Positions 45,588 through 53,946 of a stretch of DNA of 64,000 bases are shown piece by piece. Origin of the DNA: Haladaptatus sp. DJG-WS-42 (GTDB lineage Archaea > Halobacteriota > Halobacteria > Halobacteriales > Halococcaceae); the NCBI RefSeq assembly GCF_037198285.1, contig NZ_CP147243.1, positions 1,240,001 to 1,304,000 of the forward strand, given 5' to 3'. The position numbers and the translations under genes are program-made. How positions within the stretch are numbered: the stretch's first letter is position 1; each line of letters starts with the position of its first letter. Under the pieces are notes generated by a model that worked only from the letters and a program-made list of their open reading frames with translations, had not been told where the DNA came from and did not search any database.

Positions 45588-47000
45588 ATGGCCGGTCCCG
45601 TCCCCGAACTCGAAGCCCGCGCCGAGGCGTGCGCCGCCCGTCTCCGCGAGGCGGACAAGGTACTCTTAGTCTCGCACATCGACGCAGACGGACTCACGAG
45701 CGCGGCGATTGCCTCGCGCGCGCTCGAACGTGCGGAGATTCCCTTCGAAACGGTGTTCAAAAAGCAACTGGACGAGACCGAAATCGCCTCGATTGCGGCG
45801 CGTGACTACGAGACAGTTCTCTTTACTGACTTCGGTAGCGGGCAACTCGACGTGATTGGCGCCCACGAAGAAGCGGGTGATTTCACCCCGGTTATCGCCG
45901 ACCATCACCAGCCCGCAGAGACAGAGACTGAGTTCCATCTGAACCCGTTGCTGTTCGGTCTCGATGGGGCGTCTGAACTCTCGGGGGCGGGCGCGGCGTA
46001 CGTTCTTGCGCGGGCGCTTGGTGGAGAAGCCAATCGAGATTTGGCGGCGCTCGCGGTCGTCGGTGCAGTGGGCGACATGCAGGCCACTGACGGCGAACTC
46101 CTCGGTGCGAACACGAACATCGTCGCTGAGGGCGTCGAAGTCGGTGTCCTCGAAACCGGTACCGACCTCACCTTCTACGGCAAACAGACCCGCCCGCTCC
46201 CGAAACTCCTCGAATACGCGAGCGATGTGCACATCCCCGGGATTTCGAACTCAGAACGCGGGGCACACAACTTCCTCTCGAAACTCGACCTCAACCTGAA
46301 AGACGGGAACGAGTGGCGACGCTGGGTTGACCTCTCGCTTTCCGAGCGCCAGACGCTTGCGAGCGCGCTGCTCAAGCACGCGATTGGCCGAGGCGTTCCC
46401 GCGGACCGCATTCAGAGTCTGGTGGGCACGTCCTACACCCTCGCCGCAGAGGACGAGGGAACGGAGTTGCGCGACCCGAGCGAGTTTTCGACCTTACTCA
46501 ACGCCACCGCGCGCTACGACCGGGCGGACGTGGGACTCGCTGTCTGCCTTGGCAACCGCGAAGAGGCACTCGACCGCGCGCGAAAACTGCTCTCGAACCA
46601 CCGCCGGAACCTCTCTGACGGCCTGCGGTGGGTCACCGAGGAAGGTGTTAATCGAGAAGAACACATCCAGTGGTTCCACGCGGGCGACCGCATCCGTGAG
46701 ACGATTGTCGGCATCATCGCGGGGATGGCCGTCGGCGCGGACGGCATCGACCGCGGCGTGCCCATCTTCGCGTTCGCGGAGAAAACCGACGAACCCGGTG
46801 AGGTGAAGGTCTCTGCGCGCGGGTCACCCGCGCTCGTTCGCAATGGACTTGACCTCTCCGTGGTGATAGGTGAAGCGGCGCGGTCGGTCGGCGGCGATGG
46901 CGGCGGGCACAACGTCGCCGCAGGCGCGACCGTCCCGAAAGGGAAAGAGCAGGCGTTCATCGCGGAAGCAGACCGGTTGGTTGGCGAGCAGCTGTCCTAA
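45588..47000 (+). CDS. RecJ-like DHH phosphoesterase
   Basis: A 470-residue protein with DHH motifs VSHIDADGLTSAAI (about 26-39), VLFTDFGSG, and ADHHQPAETE. The DHHA1 domain near the C-terminus ends GGDGGGHNVAAGATVPKGK. Archaeal RecJ/GAN proteins are single-strand DNA or RNA exonucleases; some associate with the GINS/replication complex. Haloarchaea carry several. A CTTTAAAC box about 30 bases upstream supports the start. Nothing neighbouring points to a specific partner. Confidence 0.9.
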   Translation: MAGPVPELEARAEACAARLREADKVLLVSHIDADGLTSAAIASRALERAEIPFETVFKKQLDETEIASIAARDYETVLFTDFGSGQLDVIGAHEEAGDFTPVIADHHQPAETETEFHLNPLLFGLDGASELSGAGAAYVLARALGGEANRDLAALAVVGAVGDMQATDGELLGANTNIVAEGVEVGVLETGTDLTFYGKQTRPLPKLLEYASDVHIPGISNSERGAHNFLSKLDLNLKDGNEWRRWVDLSLSERQTLASALLKHAIGRGVPADRIQSLVGTSYTLAAEDEGTELRDPSEFSTLLNATARYDRADVGLAVCLGNREEALDRARKLLSNHRRNLSDGLRWVTEEGVNREEHIQWFHAGDRIRETIVGIIAGMAVGADGIDRGVPIFAFAEKTDEPGEVKVSARGSPALVRNGLDLSVVIGEAARSVGGDGGGHNVAAGATVPKGKEQAFIAEADRLVGEQLS

Positions 47001-47048
47001 GCACTACGCGGCCGCATCACTGATACGCATCCTCGCGTGAAGGATGGT

Positions 47049-48332
47049 ATGCGTCTCGTACAGGTGTTCGTTCCAAACGAACGCCGGGCTGCCGTCGAGG
47101 ACATCCTCGACGACGAAAATATTGATTCTATCTCAACGGCCGAAGAGGGCACGGACGGCGGTATCGTCTTTCATTTTCCCCTCCCACCACAGGCGGTCGA
47201 GCACGTCTTAGACCGCCTCGAAGAAGCCGGAATCGAACGAGAGGAATATACAGTTGTATTGAACGCAGAGACGGTTCACACGCCGCGATTCAGCGAGCTC
47301 GAAGCGCAGTACATCGAGGGAACCGACGAAGACGACCGCATCGCAAGCGAGGAGATTCGGACGAAAGCGCGGAACATGCACCCGAATCCGGTGACGTACT
47401 ACGCGATGACGGTGTTGTCTGCGCTCGTGGCGACGGCCGGGCTGTTGCTCAACTCGCCTGCCATTGTCGTCGGGTCGATGGTCATCGCCCCGCAAGTCGG
47501 CTCCGCGCTGACCGCGAGCGTCGGCGGCGTCCTCGACGACCGCAAAATGTTCGCCGAGGGGATGCGCGCGCAGGTGTATGGGCTGGCGCTCGCCATCGTC
47601 GGTGCAGCGGCGTTCGGGTGGCTGTTGAAATCTGCGGCGTTCATCCCAACCACGCTCGATGTGGAGACGGTCGACCAGATTAGCCAACGTATTTCGCCGG
47701 GCTTTCTCTCGTTCATCGTCGGCATCAGCGCTGGGGCAGCGGGTGCGTTCGGGCTGGCAACGGCGCTTCCCGCTTCGCTCATCGGTGTCATGATCGCCGC
47801 CGCGCTCATCCCCGCCGCAGCGGCGGTCGGCATCGGCATCGCGTGGGGGTATCCAACGGTCGCCGCCGGGGCGTTTGTCCTGCTCATCATGAACGCAGCG
47901 GCAATCAATCTCTCCGGGTTTGCCGTGTTGCGCTATCTCGGCTACCGTCCGGGCCGCGTCGAGAACGGTGATCTCGGCAGACCGTCGATTGGAGCGATTG
48001 CGGCGGTCGTCCTCGTCGTGAGTTCGCTCGGCGTCGCCGGCGCGGTGACGAGCCAGCAAGTCACCTTTGAGAACACGGTCAACAGCGAGGTCGAAACCAT
48101 CCTGTCACAGCCCGAGTACCGCGAACTCGAACTCGTGCGCGTCGATACGTCGATTACGGACGCGGGGTTGCTCACCGACGAACAGCAAGTTACCGTCGTC
48201 ATTCGAAGACCACCAGACCGCGCGTACGATGGGCTGGCTCCGACGATAGCGAGTGCGGTCGCAGAACACACAGACCAGCGGGTTGTCGTGAAAATCACCT
48301 ACGTCGAACAAGAACGCTACGCGCAGTCGTAA
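47049..48332 (+). CDS. DUF389 (TIGR00341-type) membrane protein
   Basis: A 427-residue protein. A soluble N-terminal ~110 residues of ACT-like appearance (MRLVQVFVPNERRAAVEDILDD) precedes the DUF389 membrane domain. Signature stretches are NPVTYYAMTVLSALVATAGLLLNSPAIVVGSMVIAPQ and LLIMNAAAINLSGF. About six to seven hydrophobic segments are seen. The biological role of DUF389 proteins is unknown. ATG 47049 was chosen over 47037, as MRLVQVFVPN is the usual beginning. Confidence 0.88.
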   Translation: MRLVQVFVPNERRAAVEDILDDENIDSISTAEEGTDGGIVFHFPLPPQAVEHVLDRLEEAGIEREEYTVVLNAETVHTPRFSELEAQYIEGTDEDDRIASEEIRTKARNMHPNPVTYYAMTVLSALVATAGLLLNSPAIVVGSMVIAPQVGSALTASVGGVLDDRKMFAEGMRAQVYGLALAIVGAAAFGWLLKSAAFIPTTLDVETVDQISQRISPGFLSFIVGISAGAAGAFGLATALPASLIGVMIAAALIPAAAAVGIGIAWGYPTVAAGAFVLLIMNAAAINLSGFAVLRYLGYRPGRVENGDLGRPSIGAIAAVVLVVSSLGVAGAVTSQQVTFENTVNSEVETILSQPEYRELELVRVDTSITDAGLLTDEQQVTVVIRRPPDRAYDGLAPTIASAVAEHTDQRVVVKITYVEQERYAQS

Positions 48333-48338
48333 AAACAG

Positions 48339-48656
48339 TCAGGTAATGGTGGTTGGCCCGATTTGTCCAACGACAGACGCGAGATACGTGGACATCCCGC
48401 CGGGAACGCCGTCTAACCCTTTTGTGAACACGGGTGTACCCGGCGAACGTGCTTCGAGCGTGGTGAGCCACGCTGCGCGCTGTTCTTCTGAGAGGCCACC
48501 GCCGAGGACGACAGCATCGAAATGGCCCGGTTGCCAGACGGCGTCGATGTCGCCGTGGCTGTGGATGCCGTCTACGTCGTAACCCGATCTTCTGAGATTT
48601 CGCACGAGGGACGTGGTGATGTCGAAATCACGTCCGACGATGAGAATTCTCGGCAT
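48339..48656 (-). CDS. receiver-like protein without phosphoacceptor Asp
   Basis: A 105-residue protein with response-regulator-like topology (PRILIVGRDFDITTSLVRNLRRSGYDVDGIHSHGDI, then FDAVVLGGGLSEEQRAAWL). The acidic pair near the start is reduced to one site, and the phosphoacceptor Asp in the VVL strand is replaced by Gly. It is thus a degenerate REC-fold or another Rossmann-like protein. It is convergent with the DUF389 gene. Confidence 0.7.
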   Translation of the reverse strand: MPRILIVGRDFDITTSLVRNLRRSGYDVDGIHSHGDIDAVWQPGHFDAVVLGGGLSEEQRAAWLTTLEARSPGTPVFTKGLDGVPGGMSTYLASVVGQIGPTTIT

Positions 48657-48767
48657 TACTGTCTGCATAGCGCCCCCACCGAGTTCGCGCTCGGCTACTA
48701 GGCTATTCGCACGGTGAGAGATTCCCTGTTTCGCTCACACCTCAACGAGCAGTCAGGTTTCCCCCAG

Positions 48768-49133
48768 CTACTCGCTCGACTGCAGCTCGCTACCTGAAAG
48801 TTCGATGGGGTAGCAATCTGACAGCCAAAGGCTATCCCACCAAAATGCGATGTCGGGGCGATCGTCGGAGTGATTCAAGATGAGCGTGAGCAAGTTGCCG
48901 TGGATGCCGACGACGTGCTCGCCCGTGAATGTACCGAGGACGGCGCAAGCGCAGGGGCTAGAGAGGACGGTAACGATAGGATATTCTCGGAGTGCCGTTG
49001 CGAGTTCGACGGCAGTGTCGTGGCTCGCGCCAGAGTGCGGGCGGGTGGCTTCTCGGTTGGGGAAGCCACGACGAGTGAGCGTGGCGAACGAAATAGCGAC
49101 CGTGAGTAGCTGTCTGAGTCGTGAACTGGCCAA
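48768..49133 (-). CDS. doubtful small ORF, unknown
   Basis: A 121-codon ORF with only a TTG start (MASSRLRQLLTVAISF). The third codon positions are fairly GC-rich and the C-terminal half (EYPIVTVLSSPCACAVLGTFTGEHVVGIHGNLLTLILNHSDD) looks protein-like. The N-terminal part is less convincing. No homologue is recognised, and no clear promoter spacing fits. It could be the remnant of a decayed gene. Confidence 0.3.
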   Translation of the reverse strand: MASSRLRQLLTVAISFATLTRRGFPNREATRPHSGASHDTAVELATALREYPIVTVLSSPCACAVLGTFTGEHVVGIHGNLLTLILNHSDDRPDIAFWWDSLWLSDCYPIELSGSELQSSE

Positions 49134-49378
49134 AAGTCCACCAACTGGGCGTTGAGACGTGGATTCGCACAGTCAGCAAGAAGGGGCACAGAACCAATTC
49201 TATATCGTGACATACAATTTATGCACCAGACTTGTTGTCGAGATCTCTCGGCGTAAAACGGTCGTACGAGGGCGAAGTCAGTGGATAGCGCGCATCTCAC
49301 GACTGGTCTCTCGAAAACTGCCAACTGAATAAACGATGGCCGCGAACGTTTTTATCCCACGGGTAGGATGCCCAACCA
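49134..49378. other. region without a convincing gene
   Basis: No coding frame stands out, and the sequence is AT-richer. It holds the promoter of the plus-strand oxidase gene: TTTTTATCC at about 49350, 28 bases before ATG 49379. With the doubtful ORF at 48768-49133 and the small gap before it, about 720 bases here hold only uncertain features. Confidence 0.4.
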
Positions 49379-49798
49379 ATGAACCGACCGTTGAGCGCCA
49401 TCGCGGGCGGGGCCGCCGGAATGTCCTTGCTTTCGGTGATGCTCGTCATGTTCGAAGTGGAGACACGGTCTCAAATCGGGCTGTTCGACGTGATTGCTCG
49501 ATTCGTTGGCCTCCCGGGACAGACCGCGCTTGGCTTCGTCCTGTTTGCCCTTGCGGGCATTTTCGCCTGGCCCCTCCTGTTCATCTCGCTCGAAAATTAC
49601 CTGCCGCTGTGGCCCGACCCCGCCGTCCGTGGGATGGGCTTTGCCGCTGCCTTCTGGGTCATTTTCATCATCCTCGGACGGGGCACGCTCGCTGGCCCCA
49701 TCTTGGTGATGTACGGCGTCACCACCTTGCTCGCTCACCTCGCCTACGGCTTCACGCTCGGCGCAGTGTACGCTCGGCTCGCGGAGACCCATCCATGA
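49379..49798 (+). CDS. DUF6789-like membrane protein ahead of oxidase subunit I
   Basis: A 139-residue protein with four hydrophobic segments (about 7-27, 47-70, 81-101, 108-131). It has the small-oxidase-neighbour appearance and possibly belongs to DUF6789; the family name is from memory. The stop overlaps the start of the oxidase subunit I gene (ATGA), so the proteins are made together. It may stabilise or assemble the oxidase. Confidence 0.75.
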   Translation: MNRPLSAIAGGAAGMSLLSVMLVMFEVETRSQIGLFDVIARFVGLPGQTALGFVLFALAGIFAWPLLFISLENYLPLWPDPAVRGMGFAAAFWVIFIILGRGTLAGPILVMYGVTTLLAHLAYGFTLGAVYARLAETHP

Positions 49799-51510
49799 AT
49801 CCAACCGTCCTGTTCGTCGCCGCATGCATCTCGCTCGCAACGCTCGCCCTCCTCAGAACCACTGGCCCCCAGCGTCTACTCACCGATGGCGGGTTTATCG
49901 AAACCGCGGAGACGACCACTCGAGAGAAACCAGCCGGACTGCTTCGGTGGATTACGACCGTTGACCACGCAGATATTGGACTCCTTTACTTGCTCCTCGC
50001 CACAGTCGCGGGGCTGTGGGGCGGCATCGACGCGCTCATGATTCGCACCGAGTTGCTCACCCACGAGACGACGGTGTGGTCAGCAGAGACCTACAACGCG
50101 CTGTTCACCACCCACGGCATCACGATGCTATTTTTCTTCGCCACGCCTGTGTTCACGGGAATTGCGAACTACTTCATCCCGACGCTCGTGGGTGCAGACG
50201 ACATGGCGTTTCCCCGCGTCAACGCCATCGCCTTCTGGCTGCTGCCGCCCGCGCTGTTGCTCGTGCGCGCGGGGCTGATTACCGAAGTCATCGCCAAAGT
50301 GCTCGCGCCGCTTGGCTTCCCGACGGCAGCACTGTTCGCCATCAAGCCGCCGACGATTGGGTGGACGATGTACACGCCGATGTCGCGGGCGGTAGCGAAC
50401 CCAGAGGTTGACCTGTTCTTGCTCGGCCTGCATCTCTCGGGGATTGCGACGGTGATGGCCGCGATAAACATCATCGTCACCATCGTCGAAGAGCGCGATT
50501 CGAGCAGCATCAACTGGGCCAACCTCGACATCTTCTCGTGGACGATGCTCACCGCGAGCGGCCTCATCATCTTCGCGTTCCCGCTGCTCGGGAGTGCCAT
50601 GATTATGCTCCTGCTCGACCGCAACTTCGGGACGTTCTTCTATTCGCTCGAAGCCGGTGGCCCCGCCCTCTGGCAACACCTGTTCTGGTTCTTCGGCCAC
50701 CCGGAGGTGTATATCCTCGTCCTGCCAGCGTTCGGTATCGTAAGCTACGTGCTCCCCAAGTTCGCCGGACGGAAGCTGTTCGGCTTCAAGTTCGTCGTCT
50801 ACTCGACGCTCGCAATCGGTGTGCTCTCGTTTGGGGTGTGGGCTCACCATATGTTCACCACCGGGATGGACCCCCGCCTGCGTGCCTCGTTCATGGCCGT
50901 TTCACTGGCGATTGCGATTCCGAGCGCCGTCAAGACCTTCAACTGGATCACCACGCTCTACAACGGGAAGATTCGGCTGACTGCGCCGATGATCTTCTGT
51001 GTTGGCGGGATTTCGACGTTCATCATTGGTGGGGTCACGGGCGTGTTCCTCGCCTCGATTCCGATGGACCTCCTACTCCACGACACCTACTACGTCGTCG
51101 GCCACTTCCACCTGATTCTGGTGGGCATCATCGTGTTCGCCATGTTCGCAGCGAGTTACTACTGGTACCCCATCCTAACCGGGCGGATGTTCAACCAGCG
51201 ACTTGCGCGAGCGCATGCGTGGGTGAGCATCGTCGGCACCTTCCTCACCTTCAGCCCGATGTTGTTGATGGGGCTGGCAGGACTGCCTCGGCGCTACGCC
51301 GCCTATCCCGAGGTGTTCGTCCCGCTCCAGCGCGCCGCCACCGTGGGCGCACTCATCCTCTTCCTTGGGGTGGGGATGTGGCTCTGGAACATGATACAGT
51401 CGTATCGGGTTGGTGAGGTGGTCGAAGACGCAGACGTGTGGAACCTAAAGGAGACGAACCAGTTCGGCCTCGAATGGCAGTGGTTCGAAGAGCGATTAGA
51501 CAGGAAGTGA
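49795..51510 (+). CDS. heme-copper oxidase subunit I (A-type)
   Basis: A 571-residue oxidase catalytic subunit. Heme and CuB ligands are visible: TTHGITMLFF, WFFGHPEVYILVLPAFG with the cross-linked Tyr, WAHHMFTTGMDPR (twin His) and VVGHFHLILVG. HPEVY marks an A-type enzyme. About twelve or more hydrophobic segments are expected. It reduces O2 to water and pumps protons. No subunit II gene follows; the partner must be elsewhere or the enzyme unusual. The start ATG overlaps the previous stop. Confidence 0.93.
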   Translation: MNPTVLFVAACISLATLALLRTTGPQRLLTDGGFIETAETTTREKPAGLLRWITTVDHADIGLLYLLLATVAGLWGGIDALMIRTELLTHETTVWSAETYNALFTTHGITMLFFFATPVFTGIANYFIPTLVGADDMAFPRVNAIAFWLLPPALLLVRAGLITEVIAKVLAPLGFPTAALFAIKPPTIGWTMYTPMSRAVANPEVDLFLLGLHLSGIATVMAAINIIVTIVEERDSSSINWANLDIFSWTMLTASGLIIFAFPLLGSAMIMLLLDRNFGTFFYSLEAGGPALWQHLFWFFGHPEVYILVLPAFGIVSYVLPKFAGRKLFGFKFVVYSTLAIGVLSFGVWAHHMFTTGMDPRLRASFMAVSLAIAIPSAVKTFNWITTLYNGKIRLTAPMIFCVGGISTFIIGGVTGVFLASIPMDLLLHDTYYVVGHFHLILVGIIVFAMFAASYYWYPILTGRMFNQRLARAHAWVSIVGTFLTFSPMLLMGLAGLPRRYAAYPEVFVPLQRAATVGALILFLGVGMWLWNMIQSYRVGEVVEDADVWNLKETNQFGLEWQWFEERLDRK

Positions 51511-51688
51511 GGCGTTCTCGCGGCCACTTTCCCAAAGAAGTAGATAGGACGAGACACAGGAGATAAATGGGATAGTGCGATATACAATCGCCACACTGGC
51601 AGGCGGTTCAGCTGCAACCCAGACGACGAAGCAACCGCGATTTCGCTGATTCGGCCAACTTTTATTCACCGTTCTCCTTTCACGAGCC

Positions 51689-52009
51689 ATGACCGAGTTC
51701 GACCCAGAGAAGTTCGAGGACAAGTACGTCCACTACTTCCCGCAACTCCAGCAAGCCTACAAATCGGCGTTCAATCGCATGAACGACGAGTACGACTCAC
51801 AGCTCATCCACGCCATCGACCAGCAGGTGTTGAACGAGAGCGAACCGTTCTACGAAGGCGATGGCGAGTTCCGCATCGAACTCCCAGAAAACCCCCACGA
51901 GCGCGTGACGGCAGTCATCGTCGAAGACGAGAAGTTGGACGCCGTTCTTTCAACCTATCTTGACTGCATCAACGAGGAACTCAAAGCCGTCTTCGACCTC
52001 CGTGAATAA
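51689..52009 (+). CDS. conserved acidic haloarchaeal protein (DUF5783-like)
   Basis: A 106-residue acidic protein starting TEFDPEKFEDKYVHYFPQLQQAYKSAF. The family name DUF5783 is from memory. It is mostly helical with a conserved-looking aromatic N-terminus. A CTTTTATTC box about 28 bases upstream indicates a leaderless start at 51689. Function is unknown. The next gene, NifU, has its own start 44 bases downstream. Confidence 0.75.
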   Translation: MTEFDPEKFEDKYVHYFPQLQQAYKSAFNRMNDEYDSQLIHAIDQQVLNESEPFYEGDGEFRIELPENPHERVTAVIVEDEKLDAVLSTYLDCINEELKAVFDLRE

Positions 52010-52053
52010 CCGAAGACCAAACATCTAAGGAGAATCGTCCCATAGCCGCGACC

Positions 52054-52410
52054 ATGAGCACGGAATCCAGAGAGCCAGAAGACGACTTAGAAGAGCGCGT
52101 CATGAACTTCCTGCGACGCAACTTCCCGCAGATTCAGATGCACGGCGGCAGTGCGGCCATCCAAGACATCAACCGCGAAGAGGGCTCGGTCACCGTCTCC
52201 CTCGGCGGCGCGTGCAGTGGCTGTGGCATCTCGCCGATGACGATTCAGGCAATCAAGAGCCGAATGGTCAAAGAAATCCCCGAAATCAACCAAGTCCACG
52301 CCACCACCGGCATGGGCGGCATGGACGAAGGGATGGGCCACGGCATGACGCCGAACTTCCCCGGCGACGACGACAGCGACGACAACGAAGGCCCACAGGC
52401 CCCATTCTAA
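52054..52410 (+). CDS. NifU-like (Nfu domain) Fe-S scaffold protein
   Basis: A 118-residue Nfu protein. Two Cys in CSGCGISPMTIQAIKSRM form the CxxC site that holds a cluster at the dimer interface. A FPQIQMHGGSAAIQDI start and a Met/Gly/His-rich tail (ATTGMGGMDEGMGHGMTP) follow. It transfers 4Fe-4S clusters to apo-proteins, such as the Fe-S enzymes in this window. The tail is unusual and may bind metal. Confidence 0.93.
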   Translation: MSTESREPEDDLEERVMNFLRRNFPQIQMHGGSAAIQDINREEGSVTVSLGGACSGCGISPMTIQAIKSRMVKEIPEINQVHATTGMGGMDEGMGHGMTPNFPGDDDSDDNEGPQAPF

Positions 52411-52426
52411 CGACCTGTTTTCTGGC

Positions 52427-53320
52427 TCACGCACCCCGTGCGTGACGCTTCTCCCACGCTTTTAGGAGGTTCGTGAGCGACGCGTTCACCGGCACCGGAA
52501 CGTCTCCCGCGTGCGCGACGACGTAGCCGTTTATCGCGTCGATTTCCGTGCGCCGTTCTAAACGAATGTCCTGAAACATCGACGACGTGTTTTCAGCCGT
52601 GGCGTCGGCGACTGCTTCGACCGCCGAGATGGCGGCGGCTTCGGTGAGGTCGATACCCAGTGACTGGGCGACGCGGGCGGTTTCGCGGGCGGCCTCGGTC
52701 GCCATCGCGTTTGCTGGCCCGTCGAGTATCTCGCCGTTTTCGATGCGTGCGAGAGCGGTGACGGGGTTGATGCCCGCGTTGACCGCGAGTTTCTCCCAGC
52801 GACGAAGCGGCATGTCGTCGGCGACGGTGGTGACGATTCCCGCCGCTTCGAACGCCTTCCCGACGCGGTCTGCGAGCGGAGCGGCCCCGCCGCCCGGCAT
52901 GCCGAGCACCACGTCGCCGATACCGGTACAGTAGACGTGGCCGGGCTCTGGATTCACCGCGCCGTAGGTGCAGGTTCCGGCGAGGACGGGACAATCGAGC
53001 ATCGCGGCGAGGGTTTCCTCGTTTCCCATCCCGTTCTGGAGGGTGAGCAGTGCGTCTGTAACACAGTCAGCGAGGGCGCGGGCCGCCGCTTCGGTGTCGA
53101 AGGCCTTGACGGTCACGACGACGAGGTCTGCGCTATCGGGAACGGTCGTTCCCGCCGCCGGGTGGACGGTGAAATCGAACGTGCCGCCGAGGTGGAGGCC
53201 AGACTCACGAACGGCTTGCATGTGCGGGTCGCGCCCGACGAGCGTTACGTCGTGTTCGCGGGCGAGAAGGCCGCCAATGAAACTGCCCAGACTCCCTGCC
53301 CCGAACACGACAATATCCAT
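52427..53320 (-). CDS. panE: 2-dehydropantoate 2-reductase (ketopantoate reductase)
   Basis: A 297-residue NADPH enzyme of the coenzyme A route. N-terminal Rossmann loop is VVFGAGSLGSFIGGLLA; mid-protein LLTLQNGMGNEETL and the catalytic Lys in MPLRRWEKLAVNAGINPVTAL are typical. ATG 53320 fits; upstream in-frame codons only add a basic stretch. It is 25 bases downstream of the rubredoxin-like gene. Confidence 0.93.
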   Translation of the reverse strand: MDIVVFGAGSLGSFIGGLLAREHDVTLVGRDPHMQAVRESGLHLGGTFDFTVHPAAGTTVPDSADLVVVTVKAFDTEAAARALADCVTDALLTLQNGMGNEETLAAMLDCPVLAGTCTYGAVNPEPGHVYCTGIGDVVLGMPGGGAAPLADRVGKAFEAAGIVTTVADDMPLRRWEKLAVNAGINPVTALARIENGEILDGPANAMATEAARETARVAQSLGIDLTEAAAISAVEAVADATAENTSSMFQDIRLERRTEIDAINGYVVAHAGDVPVPVNASLTNLLKAWEKRHARGA

Positions 53321-53345
53321 ACCGAGAGTCACCCCGGAGAGAAAA

Positions 53346-53660
53346 TCAGTCTTCCGTGTAGTAGTAGAGGTCTTCTTTCGGTGCATCACACGACGGGCAG
53401 GTGTCGGGGAGGTCAGCTTCGATGTCACCCATCTCGCCACACGAGAAACAGCGCCACATCAACTCGCCTTCACCGAACTCGTGGCCCGCCCGAAGGTGTT
53501 CGATTGAAAGGCCACCGGGGCCGTCGTCGGTCGTCACGTAGAAGCCGTGTTCGTCGATGCCGCGAATCGTCCCGAGTTTCTCACCACGCTCGTCGTACAC
53601 GTCGAGGCCGAACGGGAGTTCTTTCTCAACGTGTGTTTGTGCAGTGTCACCCATACCCAT
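53346..53660 (-). CDS. rubredoxin-like zinc-ribbon protein
   Basis: A 104-residue protein. The N-terminal part is a PRC-barrel-like beta domain (LPFGLDVYDERGEKLGTIRGIDEHGFYVTT), and the C-terminal part is rubredoxin-like (CFSCGEMGDIEADLPDTCPSCDAPKED), with two CxxC knuckles. It probably binds iron or zinc. Start could be Met1 (53660) or Met3. It lies between panE and polC; its role is unknown. Confidence 0.82.
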   Translation of the reverse strand: MGMGDTAQTHVEKELPFGLDVYDERGEKLGTIRGIDEHGFYVTTDDGPGGLSIEHLRAGHEFGEGELMWRCFSCGEMGDIEADLPDTCPSCDAPKEDLYYYTED

Positions 53661-53732
53661 GACATTCGTGCGCCGGACGGATAAAACGCCACGTCAGATG
53701 TTAAAACAGTCAGATTTTGTAGATTGAGTTTT

Positions 53733-53943
53733 CACAGAAGCAGTGCGGTTGCAGAGTCGTTGCGGAGGTAGTTGCTGTGCTGTTGCGGAATCCGTCCAGC
53801 GTTGCATCCGACTGCGCCGCTGGCGCAGTCGGCCTTTTTCATGTCTTCGTGAGCGAAGCAAACGAAGGCTCGAAGCGGGGAACCCGCTTCGGTGAAACTT
53901 TTTGCGTTGAGTGGTGCGCTCCGCGCACCCGAAGCGTAAAAAG
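53733..53943 (-). ncRNA. structured 3' element B, after polC
   Basis: On the minus strand this starts three bases after the polC stop. It shares identical blocks with element A at 23961-24086, but the large hairpin is instead CCGACTGCGCC/GGCGCAGTCGG (53808-53832, 11 bp, loop GCT). It also adds a perfect 8-bp hairpin GAAGCGGG/CCCGCTTC (53872-53890) and a 6-bp one (53845-53867). Stem changes keep pairing. This points to a structured RNA or terminator. Confidence 0.55.
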
Positions 53944-53946
53944 TTG

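Noticed and set aside
48875-49324. A 149-codon minus-strand frame overlapping the doubtful small ORF
   Set aside because: Serine/proline-rich frame without domain or promoter, most likely a shadow frame.
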